A stretch of DNA of 64,000 bases from Rhodocyclaceae bacterium (lineage in GTDB: Bacteria; Pseudomonadota; Gammaproteobacteria; Burkholderiales; Rhodocyclaceae). Shown here piece after piece: positions 52,239-61,182 of this stretch. The position numbers and the translations under genes are program-made. The number at the start of each line of letters is the position of its first letter. Position 1 is the stretch's first letter. Where the stretch lies: positions 1,364,001 through 1,428,000 of the forward strand of contig JADJEF010000020.1 of the NCBI GenBank assembly GCA_016702335.1, written 5' to 3'. The notes below the pieces were generated by a model. That model had not been told where the DNA came from, made no database searches, and worked only from the letters and a program-made list of their open reading frames with translations.

Positions 52239-54491
52239 TCAGTGCTGCGGCAGCTCGATGCAGATGCAGGTACCGCCGCTCTCGTTGGCATGGGCGCTGA
52301 TGCGCCCGCCGTGGGCAGAGACAATCTCGCGGCAAATGGCCAGCCCCAGCCCCTTGCCGCCGGCGCCGGTTTCGGTGCTGCTGCTCTGTGTGAAGGCGTC
52401 GAACACCGAGGCAAGTTCGCTTTCCGGAATGCCGATGCCGTGGTCAACGATCTCAATGCGTACCATCGGTTGTTCGCTATCAGATTGCAGCGCAGCGCGC
52501 AGCACCACGTCGCCCCCGTCGGGGGAAAAAGTAATGGCATTGCGCAGCACCTCGGTGAGTACATCGATGATGCCGATTTGGTCGACCGTGGCAGTGAGCG
52601 AGGGGTCAGGCAGTTCGGAGCGCAGGTTAATCGCGCGGGCGTTGGCGGCCGCGCGCACGTTTTCCAGCGCGTTGGCGACCAGGTCTTGCACGGCTACGGG
52701 GGTGAGCTGGAAATGGCGTTGGCCTTGCTCCAGTGCCGATAGATCGAGCAGTGCCGACACCAGGGCGAGCAGGCGCTCGCCGCTTGCGCTGATGCGGTCA
52801 AAGTACTGCGCGAGCTTTGGCGGCACACCGACGCTCTCCGTAACGCGTTTCTGGCCGAGACGGGCGAAGGACAACACGGCATGCAGTGGCGTTCGCAACT
52901 CGTGCGACATATTGGTCAGAAAGACGGTCTTGGCGGCGTTGGCGCGCTCGGCGGCTTCTTTGGCGCGCACCGCTTCTGCCGTGCGCTCGGCCACCATCGC
53001 TTCCAGATCTTGTCGATAGCGGCTCAGTTCGTCGTCGGTCTGCGCCCGTTCGGTGATGTCGAGTACGGTGACCAGCACAGCCGTCTCTTTACCTACGGGC
53101 AAGGGGTTGAGTCCGACCTCGACCGGGAACTCGGTGCCATCCTTCCGGCAGGCGCTGAGACGGCGGTTGGCTCCCATGCGGCGGGGCGTGGGGGCGGCCT
53201 TGTACTCGGCCATTCTGGTCTGATGATGGGCGCGCGCCGCCACCGGAACGAGCCGGGCGATGGGCAGGTCGATCAGTTCGTTCTTTTCGTAGCCGAAAAT
53301 GTGTTCGGCGGCAGCATTGGCCAGGGTGATGCTGCCTTTCTCATCCGCAATGAGCATGCCAAAGGGCGATGCCTCAAGCACTGTTTTCATGCGTTGATTG
53401 GCAAGTTCCATTTGCTGGTAGGTAGAGCGTAGCGATTGGGTCAGTTCTTCGGCCGTTGCGAGTGCGCGGTTACGCCCGCTCATGAGCAGCCAGATCGTCA
53501 GCGCCAGCAGCAGGCTCACAACGCCGCCGGCAAGGGCCAGACGCCAGGGCCCCAGCCAGTCGAACCCGGCTTCAAATAGCGCTGTGCTTGCCGCTTGCAC
53601 GACAAAGGTTTGATTGGCTATCTGAAGGGTGCGTGTCGTGGCAAAGCGCGACAATGCGGGCGCAGGGGTGCCGGCTGCCGACTCTTGGCTCGTCAGTACC
53701 GCTTGGGCTTCGCCCTTGGCGTTCAGTTGCGCGATGCCAAAGCGGATCATGCCCTGTGCGCCGATGCGCGCCGGGTTCAGCAACTCTTCATAAACGAGGG
53801 GTGAATACACCCAGCCATGAAGCGATGCGGCGCGCGCCTCGGGGTCGGTGGATACGCCGCCGCCGCGATAAACCGGCAGCAGAAGCAGTGCACCTGCGCG
53901 CTGCTGGTTGTCTTGTACCAGAGTGATGACCCCGGTCAAGGCGGGCTCACCGCGCTGTGCGGAAAGATCGGCCGCGGCCTTGCGGTTGGTTTCCGAGGCG
54001 ATGTCCAGACCCACCGCAGCACGGTTATCGGCCAGTGGTTCGACAAAGCGGATGATGTAGGGGCTACCGGCGCTGAGCGGCCCGCCACCCACTCCCTTGA
54101 CGGCGAAGTCGGGCGCACCGTCAAGGCGCTCGCGCCCGATCAGCGCCTCCAGGTCGCGAGGATGGACGGGCTCGATAACGCCGATGCCGCGCAGTCCCGG
54201 CAGTTCGGTGAGCAAGTTGCGCGAGGCCAGCGACTTGCGGAAGGTATAGCGGTCGATTTCTCCATGCGCGTCGACGACACCGCGCGCACCACGCAAGGCA
54301 TCGATTGTGCGGTCAAAACGTAGTTGGATGTCGGTCTCGAGCCGGTCAATCTGCTGAGTGAAGCGTTCGCCGGCGAGAGCATGCACCTGGTCGTGCAGCA
54401 CGCTCGCCCGCCAGGCGGTAATGCAAAGCCCGAGCACAAGAACCAGTAGCGCCCAGCGCCAAGGGTGAGAGGGCTTTTCGTCCTTGCTCAT
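52239..54491 (-). CDS. CHASE-PAS sensor histidine kinase
   Basis: 750 residues: membrane helix 1 (WRWALLVLVLGLCITAWRA), a periplasmic CHASE domain at about 70-285 (RKSLASRNLLTELPGLRGIGVIEPV), helix 2 at about 313-336, PAS at about 370-490 (SPFGMLIADEKGSITLANAAAEHIFGYEKNEL), HisKA with FLTNMSHELRTPLHAVLSFARLG and HATPase with DHGIGIPESELASVF and GKGLGLAICREIVSAHGG. All catalytic boxes look intact. No receiver domain is fused; the next gene supplies it. Confidence 0.93.
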   Translation of the reverse strand: MSKDEKPSHPWRWALLVLVLGLCITAWRASVLHDQVHALAGERFTQQIDRLETDIQLRFDRTIDALRGARGVVDAHGEIDRYTFRKSLASRNLLTELPGLRGIGVIEPVHPRDLEALIGRERLDGAPDFAVKGVGGGPLSAGSPYIIRFVEPLADNRAAVGLDIASETNRKAAADLSAQRGEPALTGVITLVQDNQQRAGALLLLPVYRGGGVSTDPEARAASLHGWVYSPLVYEELLNPARIGAQGMIRFGIAQLNAKGEAQAVLTSQESAAGTPAPALSRFATTRTLQIANQTFVVQAASTALFEAGFDWLGPWRLALAGGVVSLLLALTIWLLMSGRNRALATAEELTQSLRSTYQQMELANQRMKTVLEASPFGMLIADEKGSITLANAAAEHIFGYEKNELIDLPIARLVPVAARAHHQTRMAEYKAAPTPRRMGANRRLSACRKDGTEFPVEVGLNPLPVGKETAVLVTVLDITERAQTDDELSRYRQDLEAMVAERTAEAVRAKEAAERANAAKTVFLTNMSHELRTPLHAVLSFARLGQKRVTESVGVPPKLAQYFDRISASGERLLALVSALLDLSALEQGQRHFQLTPVAVQDLVANALENVRAAANARAINLRSELPDPSLTATVDQIGIIDVLTEVLRNAITFSPDGGDVVLRAALQSDSEQPMVRIEIVDHGIGIPESELASVFDAFTQSSSTETGAGGKGLGLAICREIVSAHGGRISAHANESGGTCICIELPQH

Positions 54492-54566
54492 GAGGGCCTC
54501 ATCGGCAGGAGCGTTCGGCTCATGTGGGGACGTAGTGGGGACGTAGTGGCCTCAGTATTTTCGTAC

Positions 54567-54905
54567 TCAGCGGCGAACAACACCGAACAGACGCTCGAAC
54601 CGTGCGATGTCGAGCACCCTTTGCACACTTTCATTGGCCTGACACAGGCGTACGCTGCCGTCGGGCAGCTGCGCGCGGTCGCGCAGCATCAGCAGCATGC
54701 CCAGTGCGGCGCTGTCCAGATAGCTGACACGGGCCAGGTCGAGGTCGATCTGGCGTACTCCGGAAACCTCCAGCGCCTGGCGCACCGTCTCGCGAAAAAC
54801 GGGATGCGCACGAAAATCAAAGCGCCCCTCAAGGTGCAGGCTTACGGTTGCCTCGCGGCGGCTGAATGAGGCGCGAAAATCGCTGTCGGTGGTGGAGGAA
54901 TTCAT
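54567..54905 (-). CDS. STAS-domain protein (anti-sigma factor antagonist-like)
   Basis: 112-residue single STAS domain: VSLHLEGRFDFRAHPVFRETVRQAL then IDLDLARVSYLDSAALGMLLMLRDRA, where the Ser of LDSAALG is the usual phosphorylation site. Such proteins relay signals by partner switching. ATG 54905 is preferred to an open frame up to 55052 that overlaps argS. It lies between argS and the kinase gene, on the same strand. Confidence 0.88.
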   Translation of the reverse strand: MNSSTTDSDFRASFSRREATVSLHLEGRFDFRAHPVFRETVRQALEVSGVRQIDLDLARVSYLDSAALGMLLMLRDRAQLPDGSVRLCQANESVQRVLDIARFERLFGVVRR

Positions 54906-54928
54906 GGCGGGGAGTCCGGTGCGATAAC

Positions 54929-56659
54929 TTACATGGTTTCGAGCGTGGTGATGCCGAGCAGGCCGAGGCCGCTGCGCAGGGTAGCAGATGTCAGGCGGCA
55001 CAGCTGCAGGCGCGAGGCGCGCACGGTGCCTTCGCTCTTGAGTACCGGACAAGCTTCATAGAAACGCATGAACTGCCCAGCCAGTTGGTACAGATAAATG
55101 CACAGCAGGTGCGGCTGGGTTTCACGCGCGACCGCATGCACGGCATCGGCAAAGCGCGCCAGCTCAAGCGCCAGCGTGCGTTCGGCCTCGTCGTGCAACA
55201 CGATGGGGGCATTGGCGTCAATGGCCCCTTCGGCACGGCGCTCGATGCCGGCGATGCGGGTGTAGGCGTATTGCAGATAGGGGGCAGTGTTGCCTTCGAA
55301 GGCGAGCATGGTGTCCCAGTTGAAGACGTAGTCGCTCATGCGGTTCTTGGACAGATCAGCGTATTTCACCGCGCCGATGCCCACCGCGCGGGCAATCTCG
55401 TGGCGCTGCGCCTCGGGCAGGTCGGGGTTCTTTTCGCCGACAAGAGCGAAGGCGCGGGTGATCGCTTCGTCAAGCAGCTCGGCGAGTTTGACGGTGCCGC
55501 CGCTGCGCGTCTTGAAGGGCTTGCCGTCTTCGCCGAGCATGACCCCGAAACCGACATGCTCCAGCGACATCTCGGCCGGGGCATAGCCGGCCTTGCGCGC
55601 GACGGTGAACATCTGCTGAAAGTGCAGGCTCTGGCGCGCATCGACCACATACAGCGCGCGCTGCGCCTTGAGCTCGCTGGCCCGGTGGCGCACGGCGGCC
55701 AGATCGGTGGTGGCGTAGAGGTAGCCGCCGTCCTGCTTTTGCACGATGTAGGCGGCGGCCTCGCCGTCCTTGCCTTTGAATTCGTCGAGAAAAACCACCT
55801 GCGCGCCATCGCTTTCGACCGCCATCCCCTTGGCTTGCAGATCGCTGACGATGCCGGGCAGCATGGCGTTGTAGGCGGATTCGCCTTTGAGATCGGCGCG
55901 GGTGAGCAGTACGCCGAGCGTGGCATAGACCTCTTCGCAATGCGACATCGAGATGTCGAGAAAGCGCTGCCACAGGGCGTGAATCTGTGCATCGCCGCCT
56001 TGCAGCCGGACCACAGTGTCGCGGGCGCGGTCGGCAAAGGCGTCGTCGTCGTCAAAGCGCTGCTTGGCGCGGCGGTAGAAGCCCTCAAGATCGTTGAGAT
56101 CGAGTTCACCGCCGGCCTGCTCGGCTTCGATCAGATAGGCCGTGAGCATGCCGAACTGCGTGCCCCAGTCCCCGACGTGGTTCTGGGCAATGACCGTGTG
56201 ACCGAGAAAGCGCAGCACGCGCGCCAGTGCATCACCAATGATGGTCGAGCGCAGATGGCCGACGTGCATTTCCTTGGCCAGATTGGGGGCCGAGTAGTCG
56301 ATGACGACGGTTTGCTGCGGCGGCTGAGGTACGGCCAGCGTGGCACTGGTGAGCGCAGCTTGCGCGCGCGCGGCGAGATAGTCACTGCTGAGGGTGATAT
56401 TGATGAAGCCGGGGCCGGCAATCTCCAGCTTGTCGGCAATGCCGGCCAGATCGAGTTTGGCCGCCACCTCGCTGGCCAACTGGCGCGGATTCATCTTGCG
56501 CGCCTTGGCGGCGGCCATGATGCCATTGGCCTGATAGTCGCCAAACTCGGGGCGACCGGCCGGCTGGACAATGGCCGGGGCATCCGGGCAGCCAGCGGCC
56601 GCGAGAGCGGCGCCGACGCGGGCGTTGAGGAGTTCAAGCAGGGTGGGTTCGGCGGACAT
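54929..56659 (-). CDS. argS: Arginyl-tRNA synthetase
   Basis: 576-residue class I synthetase. It has an N-terminal Add-1 domain, then the HIGH-type motif VDYSAPNLAKEMHVGHLRSTIIGDALAR (HVGH). KMSK-loop counterpart and tRNA-binding DALR domain with RLQLCRLTSATLRSGLGLLGI at the C-terminus complete it. Full length, start ATG 56659 (MSAEPTLLELLNARVGAALAA). Confidence 0.97.
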   Translation of the reverse strand: MSAEPTLLELLNARVGAALAAAGCPDAPAIVQPAGRPEFGDYQANGIMAAAKARKMNPRQLASEVAAKLDLAGIADKLEIAGPGFINITLSSDYLAARAQAALTSATLAVPQPPQQTVVIDYSAPNLAKEMHVGHLRSTIIGDALARVLRFLGHTVIAQNHVGDWGTQFGMLTAYLIEAEQAGGELDLNDLEGFYRRAKQRFDDDDAFADRARDTVVRLQGGDAQIHALWQRFLDISMSHCEEVYATLGVLLTRADLKGESAYNAMLPGIVSDLQAKGMAVESDGAQVVFLDEFKGKDGEAAAYIVQKQDGGYLYATTDLAAVRHRASELKAQRALYVVDARQSLHFQQMFTVARKAGYAPAEMSLEHVGFGVMLGEDGKPFKTRSGGTVKLAELLDEAITRAFALVGEKNPDLPEAQRHEIARAVGIGAVKYADLSKNRMSDYVFNWDTMLAFEGNTAPYLQYAYTRIAGIERRAEGAIDANAPIVLHDEAERTLALELARFADAVHAVARETQPHLLCIYLYQLAGQFMRFYEACPVLKSEGTVRASRLQLCRLTSATLRSGLGLLGITTLETM

Positions 56660-56699
56660 GGTGACGGCGGGGGCTTGGGAGGGGATGATTTTAGGGCGG

Positions 56700-57137
56700 T
56701 TATGTCGACTGAAAGAATTGCTCGGCAGTGACGATGGGGCGGTCGATTTGGCCGCTCAGGCTGAGCAGATCCTGGTCTCCGGTGATCAGCGCATCGGCGC
56801 GGGCGACGATGGCGAGCTGGAGAAACGGCAGATCAAAGGGGTCGCGGCACGCCGGCATTGCCAGCGGCGCCTGGCGAATGCGCACAGTTTCACAGTGGGG
56901 CAGGTAGTCGGCGAGCAGTTCTTCTTGGTCTGCCGCACTCAGACGGAACTTTGGGTAGGCCAGTACGCGCACCAGCTCGGCAGCCGTGGCGCTTGAGACG
57001 AGCGGCTGAATCTGCCCGCCCTGCCACGCCGTGCGCAGGTGAGCCAGCCGGCCGCTGGCAAACACCAGCGCAGAGAGCACCAGATTGGTGTCGATGACGA
57101 CCCGCGGTGTACCCGCAGCGGTCTTGCGCCGGCTCAC
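56700..57137 (-). CDS. PIN-domain toxin (VapC-like)
   Basis: About 145 residues from GTG 57137, which overlaps the antitoxin stop as GTGA. The PIN nuclease residues are VVIDTNLVLSALVFASG (first Asp), the SSATAAELVRVLA (Glu) segment and DPFDLPFLQLAIVARADALITGDQDLL (acidic pair). It is a putative ribonuclease toxin of the COG1569 type. An earlier GTG (57173) is also open. It is paired with the AbrB-like gene upstream. Confidence 0.87.
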   Translation of the reverse strand: MSRRKTAAGTPRVVIDTNLVLSALVFASGRLAHLRTAWQGGQIQPLVSSATAAELVRVLAYPKFRLSAADQEELLADYLPHCETVRIRQAPLAMPACRDPFDLPFLQLAIVARADALITGDQDLLSLSGQIDRPIVTAEQFFQST

Positions 57138-57376
57138 TTCTGGGGTGCGGTGGTGCCGGCCTGCCGTGCCCACGTGACGGCGTCCTTGATGTCGCCCTCA
57201 CCCAGACCCAGATCCGCCAGCTTGGCGCGTACCGCATCGCCGCGCTGAATGCGCACGGGAGTCAGCACGATCTGACCGTTGCGCGTCTCGACGTCAAAAT
57301 ATTCAGGGGTGCCGACTTCGCTGACAATGCTTTTGGGGAGGGTCAGCTGATTTTTGATGGTCATCTTCGCCAGCAT
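57134..57376 (-). CDS. AbrB/MazE-type antitoxin
   Basis: 80-residue swapped-hairpin DNA-binding protein: MLAKMTIKNQLTLPKSIVSEVGTPEYFDVE…GQIVLTPVRI, followed by an acidic tail that would contact the toxin. The start may be ATG 57376 or the ATG four codons later. The overlap with the PIN gene makes a standard type II toxin-antitoxin operon, expected to autoregulate. Confidence 0.86.
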   Translation of the reverse strand: MLAKMTIKNQLTLPKSIVSEVGTPEYFDVETRNGQIVLTPVRIQRGDAVRAKLADLGLGEGDIKDAVTWARQAGTTAPQK

Positions 57377-57486
57377 GATGAGATTCTTCTTGGAAAGTAA
57401 GGAATCCTTACTTTAGCTCATGGCCGGAGCGACTTCAAGGGTCTGATTCGCCCCCGGTTCTGCCCAGGATCGCCGGTGTTCAGTGC

Positions 57487-58287
57487 CTATCGCCGTACCA
57501 CCAGCGCCGACTTGCGAGTTGACCAGAGTAGCCAAGCCCCTACGACGATCATCGGCAGGCTGAGCCACTGCCCCATGCTCACCACATACGAGACGCCGAA
57601 CACGCCGTGATCCGGCTCGCGGAAAAACTCGGCGAGAAAACGCAGCGTGCCGTAGCCGACCAGGAACATCCCCGAGACTGCGCGGGCGGGGCGCTGGCGT
57701 GAAGAAAACCACCACAGCAGCACAAACAGCAACAGGCCCTCGCCGGCCGCCTGATAGAGCGGCGAGGGGTGACGCGGCTGCATATCGACGTAGGGAAAGA
57801 CCATGGCCCAGGGCAGATCGGGCGAGGCCACGCGACCCCACAGCTCTCCATTGATGAAATTGCCGATGCGCCCCGCCATCAGTCCCAGTGGTACCAAGGG
57901 CGCAATAAAGTCGGTGACCTGAAAGAAAGTTTTTCCCTGCTTGCGTCCCCACACGGCCATGGCGACCAGTACACCGAGAAAGCCCCCGTGAAAGCTCATG
58001 CCGCCTTTCCAGATGGCGAGAATATCTGCGGGGTGGCTCAGGTAGTAGCCCGGTTCGTAGAAAATTACCTGCCCCAGCCGGCCGCCGAGGATGACGCCGA
58101 GCACGCCGTAGAACAACAGGTCGTCCACATCCATGGGCGACATGCCATGCCAGGGCTGACTGAGCGCGCGGCGTTTGCCCAGCCAGAGAAAGGCGAGAAA
58201 GCCGGCCAGGTACATGAGCCCGTACCAGCGCACGGCGAGCGGCCCGATGCTGACGGCGACGGGATCGAATTGGGGATGGATGAGCAT
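57487..58287 (-). CDS. lgt: Prolipoprotein diacylglyceryl transferase
   Basis: 266-residue membrane enzyme that transfers diacylglycerol from phosphatidylglycerol to the lipobox Cys. It has seven hydrophobic helices and the Lgt signature GRIGNFINGELWGR, with HPSPLYQAAGEG and the conserved YGTLRFLAEFFREPD. The last nine residues, RKSALVVRR, come from a copy of the 27-bp repeat that supplies the C-terminus. The window holds several lipoprotein substrates. Confidence 0.96.
   Translation of the reverse strand: MLIHPQFDPVAVSIGPLAVRWYGLMYLAGFLAFLWLGKRRALSQPWHGMSPMDVDDLLFYGVLGVILGGRLGQVIFYEPGYYLSHPADILAIWKGGMSFHGGFLGVLVAMAVWGRKQGKTFFQVTDFIAPLVPLGLMAGRIGNFINGELWGRVASPDLPWAMVFPYVDMQPRHPSPLYQAAGEGLLLFVLLWWFSSRQRPARAVSGMFLVGYGTLRFLAEFFREPDHGVFGVSYVVSMGQWLSLPMIVVGAWLLWSTRKSALVVRR
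57491..57517 (-). repeat. 27-bp dispersed repeat forming the lgt C-terminus
   Basis: On the minus strand: TCGCAAGTCGGCGCTGG, TGGTAC, GGCG; one mismatch; the lgt stop codon follows immediately. Confidence 0.91.
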
Positions 58288-58330
58288 GGGGGCAGTTTAG
58301 CCTTGCCGGCGCGGCCCTCGATTACCTCAA

Positions 58331-59692
58331 TTACACCGCGACCGCCGTGACGAAGTCGGCAAAGCCCCGCACCAGCGCATCGACATCGGCCTCTGTGGTG
58401 CTCGGACAAACCAGAATCATGTTGTGGAAGGGTGTGATCAGCAGACCGCGGTTGAGCAGAAACAGGTGGATGGTGTGCTCCAGCGCCGGGTCGAGAATTT
58501 TTTCGGCTTCGGTGCCATTCCGGGGTGGGGTGGCGGTGAACTGGAATTCGGTGCGGGCGCCCACCTGGGTAACGCACCACGGCAGCCGGTTCGCGGCGAT
58601 GACCCGCTTGAGGCCCGTGGCCAATCGGTCGGCCAGCAAAAACATGGTGGCGTAGGCGGCCTCGGTCATCACATGCTCAAGGTTGGCACGCATGGCGGCG
58701 CTGGCCAGAAGGTTGGCGGTGAGTGTGGTGCCGATGCCCGAGTGCCCGGGCGCTGCGCTGCGTTTGGCCTGTTCGGCACGGCGGGCCATGTCTGCCGAGA
58801 AGCCATACACGGCGCAGGGCACGCCGCCACCGACCGGTTTGCCGAGCACGAACATATCCGGCTTCAGGCCGTGTGCGGCGGTGTAGCCACCGGGGCCGGT
58901 GGAGATGGTGTGCGTCTCGTCGATGAGCAGCAGCGAGCCGTGCTTCTTGATGATTTTCTGCGCTGCTTCCCAGTAGTCCGGTTGGGGCAGCACCATGCCG
59001 ATATTGGTCATGGCCGGCTCGGCCAGCACGGCCGCCACGTCGCCCTCGGCCAGAGCCGCGTCGAGCGCCGCAAGATCATTAAACTCGACCACCTTGGTGA
59101 ATTGGGTGAGGTCGTACACCTGCCCAAGCAGGCTGTCGCGCTGCGTGGGCACGCCGTCGATCAGATCGACAAACACGTCGTCGACCGTGCCGTGATAGCA
59201 GCCGTTGAAAATCAGAATCTTCTTGCGCTGCGTGGCGGCACGCGCCCAGCGGATGACGAAGCGGTTGGCGTCCGACGCGGTCATGGCGAACTGCCAGTAG
59301 GTCAGGCCGAAGCGGCGCGCCAGATCTTCGGCGACCCAGACCGCATCTTCCGAAGGCAGCATGGCGGTGATGCCTTTGGCGGCCTGCGCGGCGACGGCTT
59401 TGGCCACCGGCTCGGGCGAGTGGCCGAACATGGTGCCGGTATCACCAAGGCAGAAGTCGACGTAGCTGTGACCGTCGACGTCATTAAAGCGCGCACCCTT
59501 GGCCGACTCGACGTAGAGCGAGAACGGCGTGCTCCAGTCGTTCATCCAGTGCATGGGCACACCGAACATCAGGTGGGCGGTGGCGCGCTGCGCGAGGGCT
59601 TTGGATTTGGGGCGGGCGGCGGCGAATTTCTCGCGCTCAGCGTTGAACAGGGCCTGGGCTTTGTCCCAGTTAATGCCGTGGCGGGTGGTCAT
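58331..59692 (-). CDS. Class III PLP-dependent aminotransferase
   Basis: 453-residue fold-type I aminotransferase related to glutamate-1-semialdehyde aminomutase. It has FCLGDTGTMFGHSPEPVAKAV, FNGCYHGTVDDVF, LLLIDETHTISTGPGGYTAAHGLKPDMFVLGKPVGGG, with the PLP Lys in LGKPVGGG. The substrate is not certain. Its place 18 bp downstream of a glutamylpolyamine-synthetase-like gene suggests an amine/amino acid catabolic pathway. Confidence 0.88.
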   Translation of the reverse strand: MTTRHGINWDKAQALFNAEREKFAAARPKSKALAQRATAHLMFGVPMHWMNDWSTPFSLYVESAKGARFNDVDGHSYVDFCLGDTGTMFGHSPEPVAKAVAAQAAKGITAMLPSEDAVWVAEDLARRFGLTYWQFAMTASDANRFVIRWARAATQRKKILIFNGCYHGTVDDVFVDLIDGVPTQRDSLLGQVYDLTQFTKVVEFNDLAALDAALAEGDVAAVLAEPAMTNIGMVLPQPDYWEAAQKIIKKHGSLLLIDETHTISTGPGGYTAAHGLKPDMFVLGKPVGGGVPCAVYGFSADMARRAEQAKRSAAPGHSGIGTTLTANLLASAAMRANLEHVMTEAAYATMFLLADRLATGLKRVIAANRLPWCVTQVGARTEFQFTATPPRNGTEAEKILDPALEHTIHLFLLNRGLLITPFHNMILVCPSTTEADVDALVRGFADFVTAVAV

Positions 59693-59710
59693 TGAGTGTC
59701 TCCTCGTGTT

Positions 59711-61060
59711 TTATACGTGCAGCTGCAGATGCTGGCGTTCCCAGGACGTGATGCCCTTGTTGAAGGTTTCCGACTCCTTGCGCTTGACGGCGCAGAAGGC
59801 ATCAACAAATTCGGCACCAAGAATGTCGCGCAGCTCTTCGCAGGCCTCAAAGGCTTCGATGGCGTCGTCCAGCGCGCGTGGAAAACCGAAGTTGCCTTCG
59901 TCTTCCAGATCGTAGGCGGAGTCGGTCATCGGCTCTGAGGCCTCAATGCCCTCGACCATGCCCAAGTAACCGCAGGCCAGCGTGGCGGCCATGGCGAGGT
60001 AGGGGTTCACATCCACGCCCGGTACCCGGTTCTCCAAGCGCCGTGCCGCCGGCGGTGAGTTGGGAATGCGGATGCCACAGGTACGGTTGTCGTAACCCCA
60101 GCGCACATTGGTGGGCGCCGCGACATTGGGCACCAGACGGCGATACGAATTCACGTAGGGAGCGAAGATCGGCAGGGCTTTGGGCAGGTATTTCTGCATG
60201 CCGCCTATGTGGTGGTAGAAGCGCTCGTGCGCGCTGCCGTCTTCTTTCGAGAAGATGTTCTGGCCGGTCTTGGCATCGACAATGCTCTGGTGAATGTGCA
60301 TGGCCGAACCCGGCTCGTCCTGCATCGGCTTGGCCATGAAGGTGGCGAAAATCTTGTGCCGGTAGGCGGTCTCGCGCACGGCGCGCTTGAACAGGAACAC
60401 GCGGTCGGCGAGATCAAGCGCGTCGCCGTGGGTGAAGTTGATTTCCATCTGCCCGGCGCCCACCTCGTGAATCAGCGTCTCGACACCGAGATTGGCGGCT
60501 TCGCAAAAGGCCGACAGTTCCTGAAAGAAGGGGTCAAAGTCGTTCACCGCGTCAATCGAGAATGACTGACGGCCGGCTTCGGTACGGCCATTGCGGCCGA
60601 CGGGCGGGCGCAGCGGCTCGTGCGGGTTGCTGTTCTGCGCGATCAGGTAAAACTCCATTTCCGGCGCGACCACCGGCCGCCAGCCTTTGGACTCATAGGC
60701 TTTCAAAACGCGGCGCAACACGGCGCGCGGCGAAATGGCCACCGGGCGGCCGTCGAAGCCTTGGCAATCGTGAATCACCACGGCCACGCGTTCCAGCGCC
60801 CAGGGCACCATGCGCACCGTGTTGGCGTCGGGCACACAGACCATGTCGGGGTCGGACGCGCCGGCAAAGCGCTCGAATTCGGCGAACTCACCATTGACCG
60901 TGATATTGAGCACGGCCTTGGACATTTTCATGCTGTCTTCCGACATGAACAGGTTTTTGGGCACGATCTTGCCGCGCGCAATACCGGTCATGTCGGGGAT
61001 GACGCACTCCACTTCGTGAATGCGATTGTCTTTGAGAAATTGAACCAGTTGCTCGTTCAT
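59711..61060 (-). CDS. Glutamine synthetase-like gamma-glutamyl ligase (PuuA/GlnT-type)
   Basis: 449-residue GS fold: EFYLI (first metal Glu), EVGAGQMEINF, SAMHIHQSIVDAKTGQNIF, and NSYRRLVPNVAAPTNVRWGYDNRTCGIRIP. It lacks the adenylylation Tyr region of housekeeping GlnA, and resembles enzymes that glutamylate amines such as putrescine. ATG 61060 with GGAAGGAG upstream. It is divergent from a GntR regulator, with matched palindromes between them. Confidence 0.87.
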   Translation of the reverse strand: MNEQLVQFLKDNRIHEVECVIPDMTGIARGKIVPKNLFMSEDSMKMSKAVLNITVNGEFAEFERFAGASDPDMVCVPDANTVRMVPWALERVAVVIHDCQGFDGRPVAISPRAVLRRVLKAYESKGWRPVVAPEMEFYLIAQNSNPHEPLRPPVGRNGRTEAGRQSFSIDAVNDFDPFFQELSAFCEAANLGVETLIHEVGAGQMEINFTHGDALDLADRVFLFKRAVRETAYRHKIFATFMAKPMQDEPGSAMHIHQSIVDAKTGQNIFSKEDGSAHERFYHHIGGMQKYLPKALPIFAPYVNSYRRLVPNVAAPTNVRWGYDNRTCGIRIPNSPPAARRLENRVPGVDVNPYLAMAATLACGYLGMVEGIEASEPMTDSAYDLEDEGNFGFPRALDDAIEAFEACEELRDILGAEFVDAFCAVKRKESETFNKGITSWERQHLQLHV

Positions 61061-61081
61061 GGCGAGCACTCCTTCCAATAA

Positions 61082-61091
61082 TTTGATCAAA
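61082..61091. promoter_or_regulatory. Palindrome TTTGATCAAA, candidate GntR operator 1
   Basis: 10-bp palindrome 22 bp upstream of the glutamine-synthetase-like gene; an identical one lies 74 bp away next to the GntR gene. Confidence 0.6.
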
Positions 61092-61155
61092 CATATCTTG
61101 GCGGTTGCCTTGATATGCAGCCGATTCTATTTTCTTGGCCAGTGACTTGTCAATA

Positions 61156-61165
61156 TTTGATCAAA
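61156..61165. promoter_or_regulatory. Palindrome TTTGATCAAA, candidate GntR operator 2
   Basis: Second identical palindrome, 18 bp upstream of the GntR-family gene start; it suggests autoregulation and control of the divergent operon. Confidence 0.6.
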
Positions 61166-61182
61166 TCAATAGAATCCAGAGC

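Noticed and set aside
54866..56731. 621-aa plus-strand frame antisense to argS
   Set aside because: High-GC shadow; argS on the other strand has all synthetase motifs.
57413..57952. 179-aa minus-strand frame overlapping lgt
   Set aside because: Out-of-frame shadow of lgt; Arg/Gly/Ala-rich and without a signal or family.
58424..59695. 423-aa plus-strand frame antisense to the aminotransferase
   Set aside because: Shadow translation; PLP motifs are on the other strand.
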